NCBI RefSeq assembly: GCF_045679555.1
Contig: NC_092115.1
Span: 40,123,728 to 40,187,727, forward strand
Source of the DNA: Salvelinus alpinus
Lineage: Eukaryota; Chordata; Actinopteri; Salmoniformes; Salmonidae
Direction: 5' to 3'
Length of the DNA: 64,000 nt
Shown in pieces: positions 59,067 to 64,000 of this stretch (the stretch's first letter is position 1; every line of letters begins with the position of its first letter). A program made the translations under genes and the position numbers. The notes beneath the pieces were generated by a model. It saw only the letters and a list, made by a program, of their open reading frames with translations, had not been told where the DNA came from and ran no database searches.

Positions 59067-59741
59067 ACAAATAGATTTTAACAAACAATTGGTCCCCCAA
59101 AAAATTAGGCCCTCCGTTGAATATCAAAATCCCGATGTGGCCCTCAAGCCCAAAAGTTTTCCCACCACTGGTCTAGGAGAAACAACGGCTGCCGCGAAGT
59201 GGTAGGCCACACAAGCTCACAGAACGGGAGCGCCGAGTGCTGAAGTGCATAACGCGTAAAAATGTTCTGTCCTCGGTTGCAACACTCACTTCCGAGTTCT
59301 AAGTTGCCTCTGGAAGCAACTTCAGCACAATAACTGTTCGTCAGGAGCTTTATGAAATGGGTTTCCATGGCCGAGCAGCCTAAGATCACCATGCGCAATG
59401 CCAAGCGTCGGCTGGAGGGGTATAAAGCTCGCCGCCGTTGGACTCTGGAGCAGTGGAAACGTTCTCTGGAGTTCTGAATCACGCTTCACTATATGGCAGT
59501 CTGACGGATGAATCTGGGTTTGGCGGATGCCAGGAGAACGCTACTTGCCCGAATGCATAGTACCAACTGTAAAGTTTGGTGGAGGAGGAATAATGGTCCG
59601 GGGCTGTTTTTCATGGTTCGGGCTAGTCCCCTTAGTTCCAGTGAAGGGAAATCTTAACGCTATGTTATACAATGGCATTCTAGATGATTCTGTGCTTCCA
59701 ACTTTGTGGCAACAGTTTGGGGAAAGGCCTTTGAAGTTAGA

Positions 59742-60003
59742 ACCTCACTGCATTTATAAATGGCAAGAAAATCCAGAAGATTGAATTAAATCCACTCCCC
59801 CTCTCCTCCTACAAAACCACAACAATCTCAACCACGTCAGCCGGCTAGGACACTCTAAACATGAATCCAAATGGCCGAAGGCTATATTTTGACAAAACAT
59901 TTCAATTTGCCACAGCTTACTGAAAGCATAGCTGATCTGATCACTAACCCTGGGCTTAACAAATGACAGACAGAGTTTGAGCAAACTTTCACACCCCCCC
60001 ACA

Positions 60004-60039
<36 letters not shown>

Positions 60040-60229
60040 CACGCACACACACACAAGGACACACGGTAAAAGGACATTACACACACAGATCCATATATGT
60101 TCAAGGTCGCAGACACACAGGCGAAAGATGAAAGGAAGGAAGCAGAGAATGGTGAGAGGAAAGGATCCATCTAACAACAAACGTTCTCACAAGTGTAGAG
60201 AACTTTCCCTTAAGAATCTCATTAGGTCA
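59742..60229 (+). repeat. Local duplication, copy 2, inside a Tc1 transposase
   Basis: Matches 55844-56404 in the same orientation, from AGAACCTCACTGCATTTATA to AAGAATCTCATTAGGTCAA. Both borders fall inside the transposase. Confidence 0.88.
60002..60053. repeat. (CACG)n tetranucleotide in duplication copy 2
   Basis: About ten CACG/CGCA units where copy 1 has (CA)n. Confidence 0.92.
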
Positions 60230-60499
60230 AGCGAGGTCCATACAGAAAGGGTTTGTTGAGATCGGTGTGGAAGAACTTGACTGGCCTGCACCGACTGCAT
60301 TCCACCTAATTGCCCAACATCAGTGCCAGACCTCACTAATGATCTTGTAGCTGAATGGAAGCAATTCCCCTCAGCAAATGTCCAACATCTAGTGGAAAGC
60401 CTTCCCAGAAGAGTGGAGGCAGTTATAGCAGCAAAAGGGGGACCAACTCCATATTAATGCCCATGATTTCAGAATGAGATGTTCGACGAGCCATGTAGT

Positions 60500-61012
60500 G
60501 TTTTGTTTGTCCAACGGTTTGGTCTGGACAGTCGGTTTTGTGGAGAAGACCTCTTTGAAATGAGGATATCCGCGACAGTTAGCTCAGACTACTGCTATAA
60601 AGCTTGTGGATGTCGAAGAGCCAAACATCCGACATTGTTGTTTGTAGAGTCTCTTTCAATATTGGTGACATATTAGTTTATAGCTCACACGGTTTGGGTT
60701 TTACCAACTATTTTGTGACTATGTTCTTGTCCGGATCCTCTCATGTGTAGAAAAATCAGTTTTCACAAGCCCCATATTAGGGAATAGGCTCAAACCTTAT
60801 ATCGGCGGAAAGAGGGGATTGAGCTGCAGCCACTACATGAAACAGTAAGTCTCTAGAAAAAACACACAGGGAGCTATTTAATATTCAAAATGACTTCACC
60901 GTGCGATTGACGCACGTATGTGTCAATCGGCTCTAGGGGGATTCTAAGTCAAATAGAATGTGGTTAACATGTTCTCAGAACTTAAGATATTAATGTTCTA
61001 TACATGTTTCAA
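60500..61012. other. No recognisable feature
   Basis: Spacer between the Tc1 relic and the LINE tail. No gene seen. Confidence 0.4.
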
Positions 61013-61138
61013 ATCAACTCAAGTTATATTTGTCAGATGCTTCGTAAACAACAGGTGTAGACTACCAGTGAAATGCTTACTTATGGGCCCTTCCCGTCAA
61101 TACAGAGAGAAAAAAAGAGAAATCATAGAAATCATATA

Positions 61139-62745
<1,607 letters not shown>

Positions 62746-62856
62746 TATAACAAGAAAGAATTTAGTACACAATGAGAAACAATAACTTGCCTATATACAC
62801 AGGGTACCAGTACCGAGTCGATGTGCAGGAGTACAAGGAAATTGAGGTAGATAAAG

Positions 62857-63820
62857 ACCCCTTGACCTTATCTACATTTTGTTACGTTACAGCCTTAAAT
62901 GTACGTTACGTTACAGCCTTTAAATGTATTAAATACATGTTTTTCCTCAGCAATCTACACACAATACCCCATAATGCTAAAGCGAAAAAAGTTTTTTAGA
63001 AATCTTGGCAAATTTATTAAAATAAAAAACAGAAATACCTTATTTACATAAGTATTCAGACCCTTTGCTATGAGGCTTCGAAATTGAGCTCAGGTGCATC
63101 CTACTTCTATTGATCATCCTTGAGATGTTTCTACAACTTGATTGGAGTCCACCTGTGGTAATTGTTGTTGCAGAGATTGTTGTCCTCCTGGAAGGTTCTT
63201 ACATCTCCACAGAGCAACTCAGGAGCGCTGTCAGAGTGACCATCAGGTTCTTGGTCACCTTCCTGACCAAGGCCCTTCTCCCCTGATTGCTTAGTTTGGA
63301 GATTCCAAACGTCTTACATTTAAGAATGATGAAGGCCACTGTGTTCTTGGGGACCTTCAATGCTGCGAAAATGTTTTGGTACCCTTCCCCATATCTGCGC
63401 CTCGACAAAATCCTGTCTCAGAGCTCTATGGACAATTCCTTCGACCTCGTGGGTTAGTTTTTGCTCTGACATGAACTGTCAACGGTGGGACCTTATAGAG
63501 ACAGGTGTGTGCCTTTCTAAATCATGTCCAATCAATTTGTAAAAACATCTCAAGGATGATCAACGGAAAAAGGATGCACCTGAACTCAATTTCGAATCTC
63601 ATATCAAAGGGTCTGAATACTTATGTAAATAATATATTTTTTTTATATACAGTATATACATTTGCAAAAATGTCTAAAAACATGTGTTCACTTTGTCATT
63701 ATGGGGTATTGTGTGTAGATTTATGAGGAACATTTCAAATGTAATCCATTTTAGAATAAGGCTGTAACGTAACAAACTGTGGAAAAAGTCAAGGGGTCTG
63801 AATCCTTTCCAAATGTACTG
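62857..63820. mobile_element. Tc1 derivative rearranged as two 5' halves head to head
   Basis: The left arm reads from the terminal repeat (CCCCTTGACC, ACATTTTGTTACGTTACAGC) through TATTCAGACCCTTTGCTATG and GAGCTCAGGTGCATCCTAC to TGATTGGAGTCCACCTGTGG (about 63145). The right arm is the reverse complement of the same leader, plus the first part of the transposase, and ends GGGGTCTGAATCC to ACTG. TA follows at 63821-63822. The transposase start region lies only in the right arm on the minus strand (LEERGEGYQNIFAALKVPKN-type helix-turn-helix, about 63200-63430). The 3' half of the element is missing. Confidence 0.82.
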
Positions 63821-64000
63821 TATGCTAATATGGCAAAAATGTGCCAAATATGGCTAAGATTAGCTAGCTAACCAACAACTTTAATGATGTATTTGAGAGA
63901 CAATAAGTGCTCACTGTGCTAATTAATTTATATTTTCAATAAACATTGGAGACAAAAATATAGTTTTCATGTTTCTAAGCCACCCCCGTCTGTTTTGCCC

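Larger units (their letters stand above)
59175..60455 (+). pseudogene. Tc1 transposase relic split by the duplicated segment
   Basis: The first part encodes the helix-turn-helix side and reaches [12 protein letters not shown] (relatives have a W-S-D-E type motif here) and the [17 protein letters not shown] block. It stops at GGGGAAAGGCC (59737). After the foreign segment it resumes at GCGAGGTCCATACAG (60230), continues through VEELDWPAP and ends GGPTPY at about 60455. The bases coding for the second catalytic Asp and its surroundings are missing at the junction. A further deletion after TGGCCTGCACC removes the DLNPIE block. It cannot be active. Confidence 0.8.
59175..60499 (+). mobile_element. 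Fourth Tc1 family element, truncated and carrying a duplicated segment
   Basis: Transposase-bearing body without its left end. It is present at 59175-59737 and 60230-60499. The remnant ends with AGATGTTCGACGAGC and CATGTAGTGT, the right terminus of this family with a small deletion. Confidence 0.8.

Overview
The window looks like a piece of a salmonid fish genome (Salmo, Oncorhynchus or Salvelinus; I cannot tell which). The evidence is the repeat content: Tc1/mariner elements with the CAGTTGAAGTCGGAAG ends of the Sleeping Beauty source family, HpaI-type tRNA-derived SINEs, several LINE families with salmonid-typical 3' tails, long (CA)n and (GA)n microsatellites, and one vertebrate gene of the LINGO family with spliceosomal introns. 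Repeat identities come from memory of salmonid repeats and could not be checked by a search.

Host gene. Only one convincing host protein-coding gene is present: lingo3 on the minus strand, 7745-9890. It is a complete 622-residue type I membrane protein (signal peptide, LRRNT, leucine-rich repeats, LRRCT, one Ig domain, transmembrane helix, short tail ending FNMKMI). Its coding sequence is cut by two short phase-0 introns of 114 and 163 bp. That is notable because mammalian LINGO coding sequences lie in a single exon. A polypyrimidine tract and an acceptor 46 nt before the ATG suggest a further 5' UTR intron. The remaining 54 kb is upstream of lingo3 and holds no other host gene that I can support.

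Left end, 1-7.7 kb: a MITE, a (CA)n array, a 48-bp minisatellite, then two different Tc1-type transposons lying 6 bp apart. 10-25 kb: palindromic MITEs (one TTAA-flanked and piggyBac-like), a LINE reverse-transcriptase pseudogene, a Sleeping Beauty-type element, a SINE inside an antisense LINE 3' end, a large (CT)n array abutting a palindromic element, and a second copy of the 1.6-kb Tc1 family. 25-36 kb: an antisense LINE endonuclease/RT remnant, a decayed Tc1, a 12-bp minisatellite, a LINE with a long open RT frame inserted in a (GA)n array, and a long-TIR element with an 8-bp target duplication.

36-46 kb: two further LINE remnants, a solo LTR with a 5-bp target duplication, and a Tc1 element split by a SINE and then by a LINE. 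46-55 kb: MITEs, microsatellites and a decayed LINE that carries a foreign segment with a possible MADF/Myb-like reading frame. 55-64 kb: a densely nested zone with a local duplication placed inside a Tc1 transposase, a Sleeping Beauty-type element beside an inverted fragment of its own end, a long tRNA-derived SINE, the third copy of the 1.6-kb Tc1 family inside a LINE tail, and a Tc1 derivative rearranged into a large fold-back.

Taken together, the window is one neural receptor-type gene embedded in old and moderately young mobile DNA. I found no coordinated multi-gene system. The best leads are the intron-split lingo3, the three Tc1 copies that each carry a single private disabling change, and the structural rearrangements among the transposons.
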